NCBI GenBank assembly: GCA_964504345.1
Contig: CAZDDX010000004.1
Location: forward strand, 69,695 to 133,694
From: CAMDTE01 sp964504345
GTDB lineage: Bacteria > Bacteroidota > Bacteroidia > Flavobacteriales > Schleiferiaceae
Length of the DNA stretch: 64,000 nucleotides
Direction: 5' to 3'
How positions within the stretch are numbered: the stretch's first letter is position 1; the number at the start of each line of letters is the position of its first letter. The notes below the pieces were generated by a model. The model saw only the letters and a program-made list of their open reading frames with translations. It did no database searches and was not told where the DNA came from. Shown here piece by piece: positions 51,931 to 60,737 of this stretch. A program made the translations under genes and the position numbers.

Positions 51931-53247
51931 TTAGTTGACGCCAATGCCGGCGTAGGTGAATCCGCGCTGCCGCAGTTCGGCTCCGGAATAAATGTTGCGG
52001 CCGTCCAAAAGAACGGGAGCATTCAAAGCCGCCTGCACGCGGTCCCAATCCGGCACGCGGAACTCCGGCCACTCCGTGATCAAGAGGAGCGCATCCGCTC
52101 CGGTGAGGGCTGCGTAAGCGTTTTCTGCGTATTGAATGCGGTCTTGCAGCTGGTGCTTGGCCTCCTCAATAGCCACGGGATCGTAGGCCGTGACGGTGGC
52201 ACCGCGGGCCATCAATGCTTCTGCAATGACTACAGAAGGAGCCTCGCGCATGTCGTCCGTTTGCGGCTTGAAGCTCAGGCCCCAAAATGCAAAATGCTTG
52301 CCGCTCAGGTCTGCGCCAAAATGCGCCACCACCTTGGAAACCAAGACGTTCTTTTGGTCGTCGTTCACCGCTTCCACGGCTTCCAGGATGCGCATGGTGT
52401 AGCCGTTCTCCTTGGCGGTCTTGGCCAAGGCCTTCACGTCTTTTGGGAAGCAACTGCCGCCGTACCCAATGCCCGGGTAGATGAATTTGTTGCCGATGCG
52501 CGGGTCGCTGCCGATGCCCTTGCGCACCATGTTCACGTCCGCACCCATGATCTCGCACAGGTTGGCGATGTCGTTCATGAAGGAAATCTTGGTGGCGAGC
52601 ATGGCGTTGGCGGCGTACTTGGTCATTTCGGCCGACGGGATGTCCATGAATAGCACGGGGTGACCGTTCAGCGTGAACGGCTGGTACAGTCGGGACAAAA
52701 CCTCCTGAGCCCGGGTGCTTTCCACGCCGCACACAATGCGGTCCGGCTTCATGAAGTCGTCAATGGCCGCGCCTTCTTTCAAGAACTCGGGGTTGCTGGC
52801 TACGTCAAACGGCAAAGAAGAGCCGCGTTCGGTCAGGGCCTTCTGCAAGGCGCCGCGCACCTTTTCCGCCGTCCCCACGGGCACGGTGCTTTTGGTGATG
52901 ACCACCAGGTAGTCGTTCATGGTGCGTCCAATGCCGTCCGCCACGGCCAACACGTACTGCAAATCCGCGCTGCCGTCTTCACCCGGAGGCGTACCCACCG
53001 CAATGAAGGCCGCCTCAGCGCCAGGAAGCGCGTCCGCCAGCGACGTGCTGAACTTCAACCTTCCGGATGCCGCGTTGCGCTCCACAATGGCGTCCAAACC
53101 GGGCTCGTAAATGGGCAGAATGCCCTTCTTGAGGTTGTTAATTTTCTGCTCGTTGACGTCAACACACGTCACTTCGATGCCGACGTCGGCCAAACAAGCG
53201 CCGGTAACCAGGCCTACGTAGCCTGTGCCTACTACTGCTATTTTCAT
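51931..53247 (-). CDS. ugd: UDP-glucose 6-dehydrogenase
   Basis: This 438-residue enzyme oxidises UDP-glucose to UDP-glucuronate. It begins MKIAVVGTGYVGLVTGACLAD, has the catalytic cysteine in GYGGSCFPKDV, and the C-terminal domain with AFWGLSFKPQTDDMREAPS. It overlaps the aminotransferase gene by ATGA. Confidence 0.95.
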   Translation of the reverse strand: MKIAVVGTGYVGLVTGACLADVGIEVTCVDVNEQKINNLKKGILPIYEPGLDAIVERNAASGRLKFSTSLADALPGAEAAFIAVGTPPGEDGSADLQYVLAVADGIGRTMNDYLVVITKSTVPVGTAEKVRGALQKALTERGSSLPFDVASNPEFLKEGAAIDDFMKPDRIVCGVESTRAQEVLSRLYQPFTLNGHPVLFMDIPSAEMTKYAANAMLATKISFMNDIANLCEIMGADVNMVRKGIGSDPRIGNKFIYPGIGYGGSCFPKDVKALAKTAKENGYTMRILEAVEAVNDDQKNVLVSKVVAHFGADLSGKHFAFWGLSFKPQTDDMREAPSVVIAEALMARGATVTAYDPVAIEEAKHQLQDRIQYAENAYAALTGADALLLITEWPEFRVPDWDRVQAALNAPVLLDGRNIYSGAELRQRGFTYAGIGVN

Positions 53248-54410
53248 GCAAACGGAAGTTGGGAAAGGGTTTGGTGTACGGTGTGGATGATGTACTGGAT
53301 TTCGTCGGGCTGCATCTCCGTGTGGATGGGCAGCGACACCACGTTTTGCGCCAGGTGTTCCGCCACCGGAAAGGCTCCGACGGGGTATTCCGGGCGAGCA
53401 TAAGCTTTTTGAAGGTGCAGGGGCACGGGGTAGTACACCATGGTGGGCACGCCGCGTTCTTGGAGGGCGGCCTGGAAGGCGGCCCGGTCTACGCCCTGCA
53501 GCAACAAGGTGTATTGGTGAAACACATGGGTAGAACCCGCAGCACGAACCGGAATTTTCAACCGATCATTCCCGGCGAAGGCCGCGTCGTAGGCGGCCGC
53601 CACCGCTTGGCGTCGGGCCGCAAAATCCCGCAAATGAGGCAACTTCACCCGTAAAACGGCCGCTTGCAGGGTGTCCAGGCGCGAATTAACCCCCACGGTG
53701 TCGTGGTAGTACTTGACCTTTTGGCCGTGGTTGGCCATTTGTTGCAAAAGCGCCGCAAGGTCGTCGTGCTGGGTAAACAGTGCGCCGCCGTCGCCAAAGC
53801 AACCCAAGTTTTTGGACGGAAAAAAGGAGGTGCACCCGATGTGTCCCATCGTTCCGGCTTGGGCCGTCCGACCGTCCGAGAAGGTGTAGGTAGCGCCAAT
53901 GGCTTGTGCAGTATCTTCCACCACAAAGAGGTTGAAGCGCTCCGCGACGCGCAAAAGGCCCTCCATGGGGGCGCATTGGCCAAAAAGATGCACCGGCACC
54001 ACGGCCTTGGTGCGCGGCGTTACCGCCGCTTCCACAGCTTCCGGTTGAAGTAAAAAAGTCTCCGGGTCCACGTCCACCAATACCGGCGTCAATCCCAACA
54101 GGGCAATCACTTCCGCGGTGGCCACGTAGGTAAATACGGGCACTATGACCTCGTCGCCCGGTTTCAATCCCAACGCCATGAACGCCAGTTGCAGGGCGTC
54201 GGTACCGTTGGCGCAGGGAACCACGTGCCGAACCCCTTCGTGCGCGGCCAACTCCGCGGCAAACAACTTCACTTCCGGCCCCTGAATGAAGGCTCCAGAG
54301 GCCACAACGGCGTGCATCGACTCGTTGAGACCGGGCTGCAAACGCTCCGCTTGGCGGAGCAAATCAACCATCTGAATGGGGCGCGGGGGTTGCGGGGCGG
54401 ATGCGTTCAC
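53244..54410 (-). CDS. DegT/DnrJ/EryC1 sugar aminotransferase
   Basis: This 388-residue PLP enzyme begins IQMVDLLRQAERLQPGLNE after a short leader. It has the cofactor region CANGTDALQLAFMALGLKPGDEVIVP, FVVEDTAQAIGA and the PLP Lys in SFFPSKNLGCFGDGGAL. It probably aminates a keto-sugar nucleotide for surface polysaccharide. No ATG is available near the start, so GTG 54410 is taken; TTG 54443 is possible. It leads the operon. Confidence 0.88.
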   Translation of the reverse strand: MNASAPQPPRPIQMVDLLRQAERLQPGLNESMHAVVASGAFIQGPEVKLFAAELAAHEGVRHVVPCANGTDALQLAFMALGLKPGDEVIVPVFTYVATAEVIALLGLTPVLVDVDPETFLLQPEAVEAAVTPRTKAVVPVHLFGQCAPMEGLLRVAERFNLFVVEDTAQAIGATYTFSDGRTAQAGTMGHIGCTSFFPSKNLGCFGDGGALFTQHDDLAALLQQMANHGQKVKYYHDTVGVNSRLDTLQAAVLRVKLPHLRDFAARRQAVAAAYDAAFAGNDRLKIPVRAAGSTHVFHQYTLLLQGVDRAAFQAALQERGVPTMVYYPVPLHLQKAYARPEYPVGAFPVAEHLAQNVVSLPIHTEMQPDEIQYIIHTVHQTLSQLPFA

Positions 54411-54446
54411 GTGCGGTAGGCGAATTTCGTCGAAGTCAGTCAACCA

Positions 54447-54454
54447 CAAAGATA
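54447..54454 (-). promoter_or_regulatory. -7 box (TATCTTTG) for the nucleotide-sugar operon
   Basis: This minus-strand box ends 36 bases before GTG 54410. Confidence 0.6.
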
Positions 54455-54481
54455 CGGCACCGACGGGTGGCGGGTATGCTT

Positions 54482-54489
54482 TACCTTTG
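54482..54489 (+). promoter_or_regulatory. -7 box (TACCTTTG) for the outer-membrane protein gene
   Basis: The box ends six bases before the ATG at 54496 and lies 27 bases from the divergent box at 54447. Confidence 0.65.
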
Positions 54490-54495
54490 TTTGAA

Positions 54496-55362
54496 ATGGC
54501 AGGATTTACCCGACTTTTTGGCCTTTTGGTGGGTGTGTTTGCGTTGGCTAGTTCCGCCCACGGCCAGACCCCCGCAACAACCGGTCGCCCCACCCCCTCG
54601 GCCCCGCCGAAAACGGTCGTTCCTGGAACACGTGGATTCGCCCCGGCACCTGTCCCCATGCGCGGTGCGCTCATCCAGGTGGGCTTGGGAACCTACCAAC
54701 CGCTGGGCGCATGGGCCAAAACCTACGCGGGCGGCGGCACCCTGCATTTGGAACCGGCCTACAAAACGTCCAAAAACTGGATTTGGTCCCTGCAACTGCG
54801 TGCCTTGTACGGCATGCGCGTCAAAATAGACTCGTCGTTGTTGGGGTTCCTGACCACCGAAGACAATCAAATTTTGGGGTTGAGCGGCAGTTATGCGGAA
54901 GTGCGCACGGAAGGACGCGGGACTCAGCTGGGCATGCAATTGGGCAAGGTGGTGCCTTTGGGCGGAACGGGAGCAAAATCGGCTGCCGCGCGCAACTCCG
55001 GCCTGGACCTTCGCCTAGGCGCGGGCTGGCTCCAGCATCGCATCCTGTTCTTCAACCCCAGCGGCGGCGTGCCCATGGTCTACGAGCCGTACCGGTACGG
55101 TTTGGACCGGCTGCACCGCGGTTACTACGCCCAGCAAAGCATTGGTTTTCTGCGTCAGGCGCGCAACAACGAATTCGGTTGGTCCGTTGCCTTGGAATTT
55201 CAGCAGGCCCGACTCACCCCGCAACGGGGCTACAACTACGACACCCGCCTCCCGGACACGCAAGCCAAGTGGGATTTTTCCGTGGGCGTCCGGGTACTGT
55301 ACAACCTGAACATCCTCCGCGCAGCCGCCCCAACAACCGGCCCGCGTTTTTATGTGGATTAA
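54496..55362 (+). CDS. Predicted outer-membrane beta-barrel protein
   Basis: This 288-residue protein has a signal peptide (MAGFTRLFGLLVGVFALASSAHGQ), a Pro-rich linker (about 25-55) and then alternating amphipathic strands (GALIQVGLGTYQPLGAWAK and similar) through to the C-terminus. The pattern fits a small outer-membrane barrel. It overlaps waaA by 11 bases. The function is unknown. Confidence 0.72.
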   Translation: MAGFTRLFGLLVGVFALASSAHGQTPATTGRPTPSAPPKTVVPGTRGFAPAPVPMRGALIQVGLGTYQPLGAWAKTYAGGGTLHLEPAYKTSKNWIWSLQLRALYGMRVKIDSSLLGFLTTEDNQILGLSGSYAEVRTEGRGTQLGMQLGKVVPLGGTGAKSAAARNSGLDLRLGAGWLQHRILFFNPSGGVPMVYEPYRYGLDRLHRGYYAQQSIGFLRQARNNEFGWSVALEFQQARLTPQRGYNYDTRLPDTQAKWDFSVGVRVLYNLNILRAAAPTTGPRFYVD

Positions 55363-56575
55363 CGCCTTACTGGCGCCCTTTGCGGGCCAACTGTTCCAGT
55401 CCGGCGTCCGGATGGCCGCCCTTTTCGGCCATCGGCGAGCCCAAGCCCTGATCCGCTTTCGATCCAATACCCCCATCCCCAGCGGCCCGTTTGACTTATG
55501 GATCCACTGCGCTTCGCACGGCGAATGGGAAACGGTGCAGCCAGTGGTGCGCCGCTACCGAACGGAACACCCGTCGGACCGCATCCTCGTAACTTTTTTT
55601 TCCCCAAGCGGTCTCCACGCGCGCATCCCGACCTCTTTAAACGCTAGTATAGCCACACTCCCGTGGGACACCCCACGGGCCGTGCGCAACTTTCTGGACC
55701 GCACCCAGCCCAAGCGTTTGGTGCTGGTGCAGTACGACCTCTGGCCCGCCCTACTCCACGCCTGCCGTACCCGCCGCATACCATGGGGCGTAGTCAATGC
55801 CCGATGGACTCCCTCACTGCGCTGGACGCGCAACTTGTGGCAATCCGCTTCCTGGATTACCGTCCAAACCTCAGAGGACGCCGCCCACTTCCGGCGCCTG
55901 GGATTGAACGCTCAGGCCGTAGGCGATACCCGGTTCGACAACGTCGTGCAACGCGCGTCCCAACCGTTGCCCCTGAACTGGCTGCCCCCTGCCTTCGCGG
56001 CCTTCAACGACGCCCAAGGATTGGTGGTACTGGGCTCGGTGTGGCCGGAAGACGCTCCCTTGGTGCTCCCCCTCATCGCCCGCTTTCCGGAGTACAAATG
56101 GTTGGTGGTGCCGCACGACGTCGGCGAAGAATCCCTGCGCTTTTGGACTTCTAAATTGCCCGTTCCCCTCTTGCGCTGGTCCCAGCTCGAAGGCGTTAGC
56201 GGCGAAGGATCCAACCGCACCCTGCACCCGGAAAACGCGCGCGCACTTGTGGTGGACCGTGTGGGGCTCCTTTTTTCGCTCTATTCCCTGGCCTCCTTCG
56301 CCTACGTGGGCGGAGGTCGTTCCGACGGACAGCACAACTACTGGGAGCCGCTTGCCTGGGGCGTTCCCACGGCAATTGCCCACGAGGGCATGGAAGCACG
56401 CACGGACGCACGGGAAGCGGTGGATGCCGGCTTCTTGCATCCGGCGCACGGCACCGACGACTTGTGCGAACAATGGGTTCGTTGGCAACACAATCCACCT
56501 CAAGGCTGCACCGCGTGGATGCAGCAAAAAGGCGGTGCTTCGGAAGCTACCCTTCGGGCGATTCTCGCGTCTTGA
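55352..56575 (+). CDS. waaA: 3-deoxy-D-manno-octulosonic acid (Kdo) transferase
   Basis: This 407-residue GT-B glycosyltransferase adds Kdo to lipid A. The N-terminal domain has WIHCASHGEWE with the catalytic Glu. The C-terminal domain has YVGGGRSDGQHNYWEPLAWG and the EGMEAR region. An N-terminal hydrophobic stretch would anchor it to the inner membrane. Together with lptC it shows an LPS-bearing outer membrane. Confidence 0.93.
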   Translation: MWINALLAPFAGQLFQSGVRMAALFGHRRAQALIRFRSNTPIPSGPFDLWIHCASHGEWETVQPVVRRYRTEHPSDRILVTFFSPSGLHARIPTSLNASIATLPWDTPRAVRNFLDRTQPKRLVLVQYDLWPALLHACRTRRIPWGVVNARWTPSLRWTRNLWQSASWITVQTSEDAAHFRRLGLNAQAVGDTRFDNVVQRASQPLPLNWLPPAFAAFNDAQGLVVLGSVWPEDAPLVLPLIARFPEYKWLVVPHDVGEESLRFWTSKLPVPLLRWSQLEGVSGEGSNRTLHPENARALVVDRVGLLFSLYSLASFAYVGGGRSDGQHNYWEPLAWGVPTAIAHEGMEARTDAREAVDAGFLHPAHGTDDLCEQWVRWQHNPPQGCTAWMQQKGGASEATLRAILAS

Positions 56576-56580
56576 TCCGT

Positions 56581-58638
56581 TTACGAAAGTAGCCCCTGGT
56601 CTACCCCCAACAAAAAGGCGTACTCCATCGCCACATCTCGGTAGGCTTGGAATCGGCCCGACGCCCCTCCGTGCCCCGTCTCCATGTCGCAGTGCAAATA
56701 GAGCGGTTTCCGGTTGGTCCGAACGGCGCGAATTTTAGCAACCCACTTGGCGGGCTCCCAATACTGCACCTGGCTGTCGTGTAAACCGGTAGTTACCAAA
56801 AGCGCCGGGTAGTCGACGGCTTGAACCTGATCGTAGGGCGAATAAGACAGCATGCGGAAATACGCTTCCTGTTCGTTGGGATTGCCCCACTCTTCGTATT
56901 CTCCGGTGGTCAAGGGAATGGTCGAATCCAGCATGGTCGTCACCACGTCCACAAAAGGTACGGCGGCCACCACACCCCGGAACAAATCCGGTCGCAAATT
57001 GAGCACCGTGCCCATCAACAAACCTCCGGCACTGCCACCCATGGCGTAGAGGCGGGTTCCGTCGGCCCACCGGGCCGCTACCAAATGCTCCGCACACGCA
57101 ATGAAGTCCGTGAAGGTATTGAGCTTGTGCTCCATCTTGCCGCGGTCGTACCAGAAGCGGCCCATTTCCTGACCGCCCCGAATGTGCGCAATGGCGTAGC
57201 CATAGCCGCGCTCCAGCCAACTCAAACGTGCGGAAGAGAACGACGGATCCAACGAGTAGCCGTAGGAGCCGTATCCGTAAACGAGGAACGGAATGGGGCC
57301 CGCTGCATCTGCCGGAACCACCAAAGAAATGGGGATGCGCGTACCGTCTGAAGCCGTGGCCCAAATGCGATCGGTTCGGAATTTTTCGGCGTCGTATCCT
57401 CCCACCACCTGCTGCACTTTCCGCAGGCGTCGCTCGCGGGTGTTCATGTGGTAGTCAAATACTTGACTGGGCTGAACCAACGAGGTGTAGCCCATCCGAA
57501 GCCATTCGGTTTCGTAATCCGGATTGGCCCCCAGGTAGGCGGTATAGGCCGCGTCTTCAAAAGCAACTTCGTGCTCCGGTTGGGCGGTGTCCCAAGGTTT
57601 TACCACTACGCGGGTTAAGCCGTTGACGCGCTCCTCCAAAACCAAGAAATGCTCAAACAACTCCATGCCCTCAAGCAATACGTTCGGACGATGCGGCAGC
57701 ACCTCGGTCCAATGGATTCGGTCGGTTTGATCCTCCGGGCACTGCATGAGTTTAAAGTTCTCCGCGCCGTCGGCGTTGGTTCGGATGTACCAGCGGTCTT
57801 GAAAATGAGCGGCACCGTATTCCAACTGAGGGGTTCGCGGTTGAAAACACCGCCAAGCGCCTGTGGGCTGGTCCGCGCGCAAAACGTGCATTTCGTCCGA
57901 CGTGCTGCTGCCGGTGGCAATGACCAAGAACTTCTTGCTCTTGGTTCGGTACACCGTGCAGGAAAACGCTTCGTCCTGCTCGTGAAACAATTCTACGGGT
58001 TCGGCGCCGGGGGCGCGCACCTCCAACCGAACAATGCGGTCCACCCGTAACGTTTGTTCGTCTTTAGTGGGAAAGAACACGTAAGTGCCGCAAGCAGACC
58101 AAGCCGCGGATCCGGCTGTGCCTGAGGCCACCAAAACGGGAGGAGCATCGCTTCCCAACACGGTGCGGTACAAATCGTAGCGGCGGCGACTCACGAAGTC
58201 CACGCCGTAGATCATCTCACGGTGGTCCGGTGCGAGAAACAAACCGCTCACCTGGCAGTAGGCATGCCCTTCCGCCAACTTATTGACGTCCAAGAGCAAT
58301 TCTTCCTCACCAACCGGCTCCCCGCCTCCATCCGTCTTTCGGCAGTGGAACGGATACTCCTTCCCTTCCTCGTAGCGCGTGTAGTACCAGAATCCCTCGC
58401 GCAAAACCGGCACGCTTTCGTCCACTTGGGGAATGCGTCCCACCATTTCTTGGTAGAGCGTTTCCTCCAGCTCACGGACGGGCTCCATTTCGGCCCGACG
58501 GTACTCGTTTTCGGCTTCCAGGTGGGCAACGACCTCCGGGTTGTCGCGGTCGTTCAACCAGAAATAGGGATCAATTCGCTCGTGGCCGTGGATTTCCATC
58601 CGATGGTCCCGACGCGGGGCAACGGGTTCTATTCCCAT
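56581..58638 (-). CDS. ptrB: Oligopeptidase B (S9A)
   Basis: This 685-residue serine peptidase cleaves after basic residues in short peptides. It has a beta-propeller domain (about 1-400) and a catalytic domain with YGYGSYGYSLDP, the nucleophile in MGGSAGGLLMG, the Asp in GLHDSQVQYWEPAKWVAK and the His in METGHGGASG. There is no signal peptide. It overlaps the TPR gene before it by 10 bases, so it is in the recA-TPR-ptrB run. Confidence 0.94.
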   Translation of the reverse strand: MGIEPVAPRRDHRMEIHGHERIDPYFWLNDRDNPEVVAHLEAENEYRRAEMEPVRELEETLYQEMVGRIPQVDESVPVLREGFWYYTRYEEGKEYPFHCRKTDGGGEPVGEEELLLDVNKLAEGHAYCQVSGLFLAPDHREMIYGVDFVSRRRYDLYRTVLGSDAPPVLVASGTAGSAAWSACGTYVFFPTKDEQTLRVDRIVRLEVRAPGAEPVELFHEQDEAFSCTVYRTKSKKFLVIATGSSTSDEMHVLRADQPTGAWRCFQPRTPQLEYGAAHFQDRWYIRTNADGAENFKLMQCPEDQTDRIHWTEVLPHRPNVLLEGMELFEHFLVLEERVNGLTRVVVKPWDTAQPEHEVAFEDAAYTAYLGANPDYETEWLRMGYTSLVQPSQVFDYHMNTRERRLRKVQQVVGGYDAEKFRTDRIWATASDGTRIPISLVVPADAAGPIPFLVYGYGSYGYSLDPSFSSARLSWLERGYGYAIAHIRGGQEMGRFWYDRGKMEHKLNTFTDFIACAEHLVAARWADGTRLYAMGGSAGGLLMGTVLNLRPDLFRGVVAAVPFVDVVTTMLDSTIPLTTGEYEEWGNPNEQEAYFRMLSYSPYDQVQAVDYPALLVTTGLHDSQVQYWEPAKWVAKIRAVRTNRKPLYLHCDMETGHGGASGRFQAYRDVAMEYAFLLGVDQGLLS

Positions 58639-59663
58639 TTCATGCGCGACTTTTCCTGTAAAATACGTTTCAATCCTTCCTTCGAAGGCGTATGGGCCGG
58701 ATTGTACTCTACAGCCTTGCGGTAGTCCTTCTCCGCGTTGGTCAAATCACCGCCGCGTTCGGCCGCAAAAGCCCGCCCGTAGTAAGCACGGTAGTTGATT
58801 TCCTGGGCCTTGATGCTTTGGCCAAAATACGTACGCGCCTCCGCGAGCATATTCAACTCCAAGTGAATGAATCCCAAATTGAAAAAGGGTTCGGGATCGT
58901 TGGGGTTCAATTGACCGCAGGTGGTAAACGCCGCGATCGCCGGATTGTAGTCCTTGCTGCCCAAATGGAACATGCCCAAGTTGTAATACGCTTTGGCATT
59001 GTTGGGGTCTTGGTCGATGATTCGCTGAAAATACCCCCCGGCCAACCCTGAATTCAACCCCATGTGGAGCACACCGGCCATGTCCAAAGCGGGTACAAAG
59101 GTGGGATTCAGGTCGATGGATTTTTGGATGTACTTCAGCGCCAAGGCCGTGTCGCCCTTGGTGTCGCGCAACGCCAAGCCCTTGATGTAGTAGGCCATGG
59201 CGTTGTTCTCGTCGCGCTTCAAAACCGCATCGACAAACGTTAAACATTTGTCGTAATCTTGAACGATGGAGTACAACTCCGCCAATTTGAGCCGGCACGG
59301 AATATTGTCCGGATCCAATTGGATGCAACGCTCCCAAGCCTCTTTGGAGATTCTGGTTTGGTTGCCAATGAAGTAAACTTCCCCTTTACGCAACAGGCTG
59401 GGCACGTGGTTGGAATCTAGGGCGAGCGCCGCCTCCATGTCCGCCTTGGCATACGGAAGGTTCTTCTGCTCCAAGTACAATCCGGACCGAAACGCAAGAG
59501 CGTCCAAGTCGTTGGGATTCGATTCCAAATACGCAGACACCGAATCCAAAGGAGTTTCGGTTTTTTTGACCTGCTCCTCCGGAGCCGAGGGCGAGCAGGC
59601 CGCCCAAAGGGCGGCCGCGAGCCCGAGGTAGGCAATCGACTTAACCACGCAGAACGGCCGCAA
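58629..59663 (-). CDS. TPR lipoprotein
   Basis: This 344-residue protein has a lipoprotein signal with AALWAAC at about residues 17-23, then about eight tetratricopeptide repeats (for example AKAYYNLGMFHLGSKDYNPA and PEPFFNLGFIHLELNMLAEA). ATG 59663 overlaps recA by 23 bases; GTG 59648 would also give a good signal. It is a scaffold-type outer or inner membrane lipoprotein with no assigned role. Confidence 0.85.
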   Translation of the reverse strand: MRPFCVVKSIAYLGLAAALWAACSPSAPEEQVKKTETPLDSVSAYLESNPNDLDALAFRSGLYLEQKNLPYAKADMEAALALDSNHVPSLLRKGEVYFIGNQTRISKEAWERCIQLDPDNIPCRLKLAELYSIVQDYDKCLTFVDAVLKRDENNAMAYYIKGLALRDTKGDTALALKYIQKSIDLNPTFVPALDMAGVLHMGLNSGLAGGYFQRIIDQDPNNAKAYYNLGMFHLGSKDYNPAIAAFTTCGQLNPNDPEPFFNLGFIHLELNMLAEARTYFGQSIKAQEINYRAYYGRAFAAERGGDLTNAEKDYRKAVEYNPAHTPSKEGLKRILQEKSRMKWE

Positions 59664-60636
59664 TTTTAACTTCCAACTCGTCGGCCAGCTCCTGGTTGTC
59701 TTTCAACAACTGACGAACCGCATCCCGACCTTGCCCCAACTTGGTATCTCCGTAGCTGAACCAGCTGCCGCTTTTGTTGATGATACCGTGCTGGACGCCC
59801 AAGTCGATCAACTCGCCGGCCTTGGAAATGCCCTCGCCGTAGTAAATGTCGAATTCCGCAGAACGGAAGGGAGGTGCTACTTTGTTTTTCACCACCTTCA
59901 CGCGAATCCGGTTACCCACTACCTCTTCTCCATCCTTGATCTGGGTGGAGCGACGGATGTCGATGCGTACGGAAGCGTAAAACTTCAAGGCGTTACCGCC
60001 CGTGGTGGTCTCTGGGTTGCCAAACATGACGCCAATCTTCTCGCGCAGCTGGTTGATGAAGAAGCAGGTGCAGTTGGTCTTGGAAATCGTTCCAGTCAAT
60101 TTGCGCAAAGCCTGAGACATCAAACGAGCGTGTAATCCCACCTTGGAATCGCCCATTTCGCCTTCAATTTCCGCTTTGGGCGTCAGGGCCGCAACGGAGT
60201 CAATAACCACCAAATCGATGGCGCCCGAACGAATCAAATTGTCCGCAATTTCCAGAGCTTGCTCCCCGTTGTCCGGCTGCGAAATGATCAGTTCTTCCGT
60301 GTTGACGCCCAATTTCTCCGCGTACGCGCGGTCAAAAGCATGTTCTGCGTCGATGAAGGCGGCAATTCCGCCCAACTTTTGCACCTCCGCGATGGCGTGC
60401 AAAGTCAGCGTCGTCTTACCGGAGGATTCCGGACCGTAAATTTCAATCACGCGACCGCGTGGATAACCGCCTATTCCCAAGGCAATATCAACGCCCAAGG
60501 AACCGGATGGAATAACTTCAACCTCTTCAACGGCAGCGTCGCCCATGCGCATGACGGCCCCTTTCCCGTAGGTCTTGTCCAACTTTTCCATGGTCAGCTT
60601 GAGGGCTTTCAGTTTGGCTTCTTTTTCGTTGCTCAT
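59641..60636 (-). CDS. recA: Recombinase RecA
   Basis: This 331-residue protein drives homologous recombination. It has the Walker A motif GPESSGKTTL, DAEHAFD, VVIDSVAALTPKAEIEGEMGD and the C-terminal GLGQGRD-like KLGQGRDAVRQL region. It lacks the long acidic C-terminal tail of some RecA proteins. It is followed by the TPR lipoprotein and ptrB on the same strand. I see no SOS box of a known kind upstream. Confidence 0.98.
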   Translation of the reverse strand: MSNEKEAKLKALKLTMEKLDKTYGKGAVMRMGDAAVEEVEVIPSGSLGVDIALGIGGYPRGRVIEIYGPESSGKTTLTLHAIAEVQKLGGIAAFIDAEHAFDRAYAEKLGVNTEELIISQPDNGEQALEIADNLIRSGAIDLVVIDSVAALTPKAEIEGEMGDSKVGLHARLMSQALRKLTGTISKTNCTCFFINQLREKIGVMFGNPETTTGGNALKFYASVRIDIRRSTQIKDGEEVVGNRIRVKVVKNKVAPPFRSAEFDIYYGEGISKAGELIDLGVQHGIINKSGSWFSYGDTKLGQGRDAVRQLLKDNQELADELEVKIAAVLRG

Positions 60637-60666
60637 GGCACTGCAGTTTTAAAGGATATAAAAAAG

Positions 60667-60694
60667 TCACGTCGGGAATTCGCCCCCGACGTGA
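60667..60694 (-). terminator. Hairpin in the gap before recA
   Basis: A 10-bp stem (TCACGTCGGG / CCCGACGTGA) with an 8-base loop is followed on the minus strand by six T, so it is an intrinsic terminator for bcp or an attenuator-like element in the recA leader. Confidence 0.75.
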
Positions 60695-60695
60695 A

Positions 60696-60703
60696 CAAAA
60701 ATA
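60696..60703 (-). promoter_or_regulatory. -7 box (TATTTTTG) upstream of recA
   Basis: The box lies between the two hairpins and overlaps the T run of the first. Confidence 0.45.
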
Positions 60704-60722
60704 GGGCAAGGTTTTGGCCCTA
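60702..60722 (-). terminator. Short hairpin after bcp
   Basis: A 6-bp stem (TAGGGC / GCCCTA) with a 9-base loop is followed on the minus strand by five T. Confidence 0.6.
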
Positions 60723-60724
60723 CC

Positions 60725-60732
60725 CAAAGGTA
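60725..60732 (-). promoter_or_regulatory. -7 box (TACCTTTG) just after bcp, upstream of both hairpins
   Basis: If used for recA, the transcript would pass through both hairpins before the recA ATG. Confidence 0.4.
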
Positions 60733-60737
60733 AACAC

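Noticed and set aside
54411..54674. Upstream extension of the aminotransferase frame
   Set aside because: It passes through the divergent outer-membrane gene and its promoter.
60637..60737. SOS (LexA) box upstream of recA
   Set aside because: I found no palindrome of a known LexA type there; only hairpins and -7 boxes.
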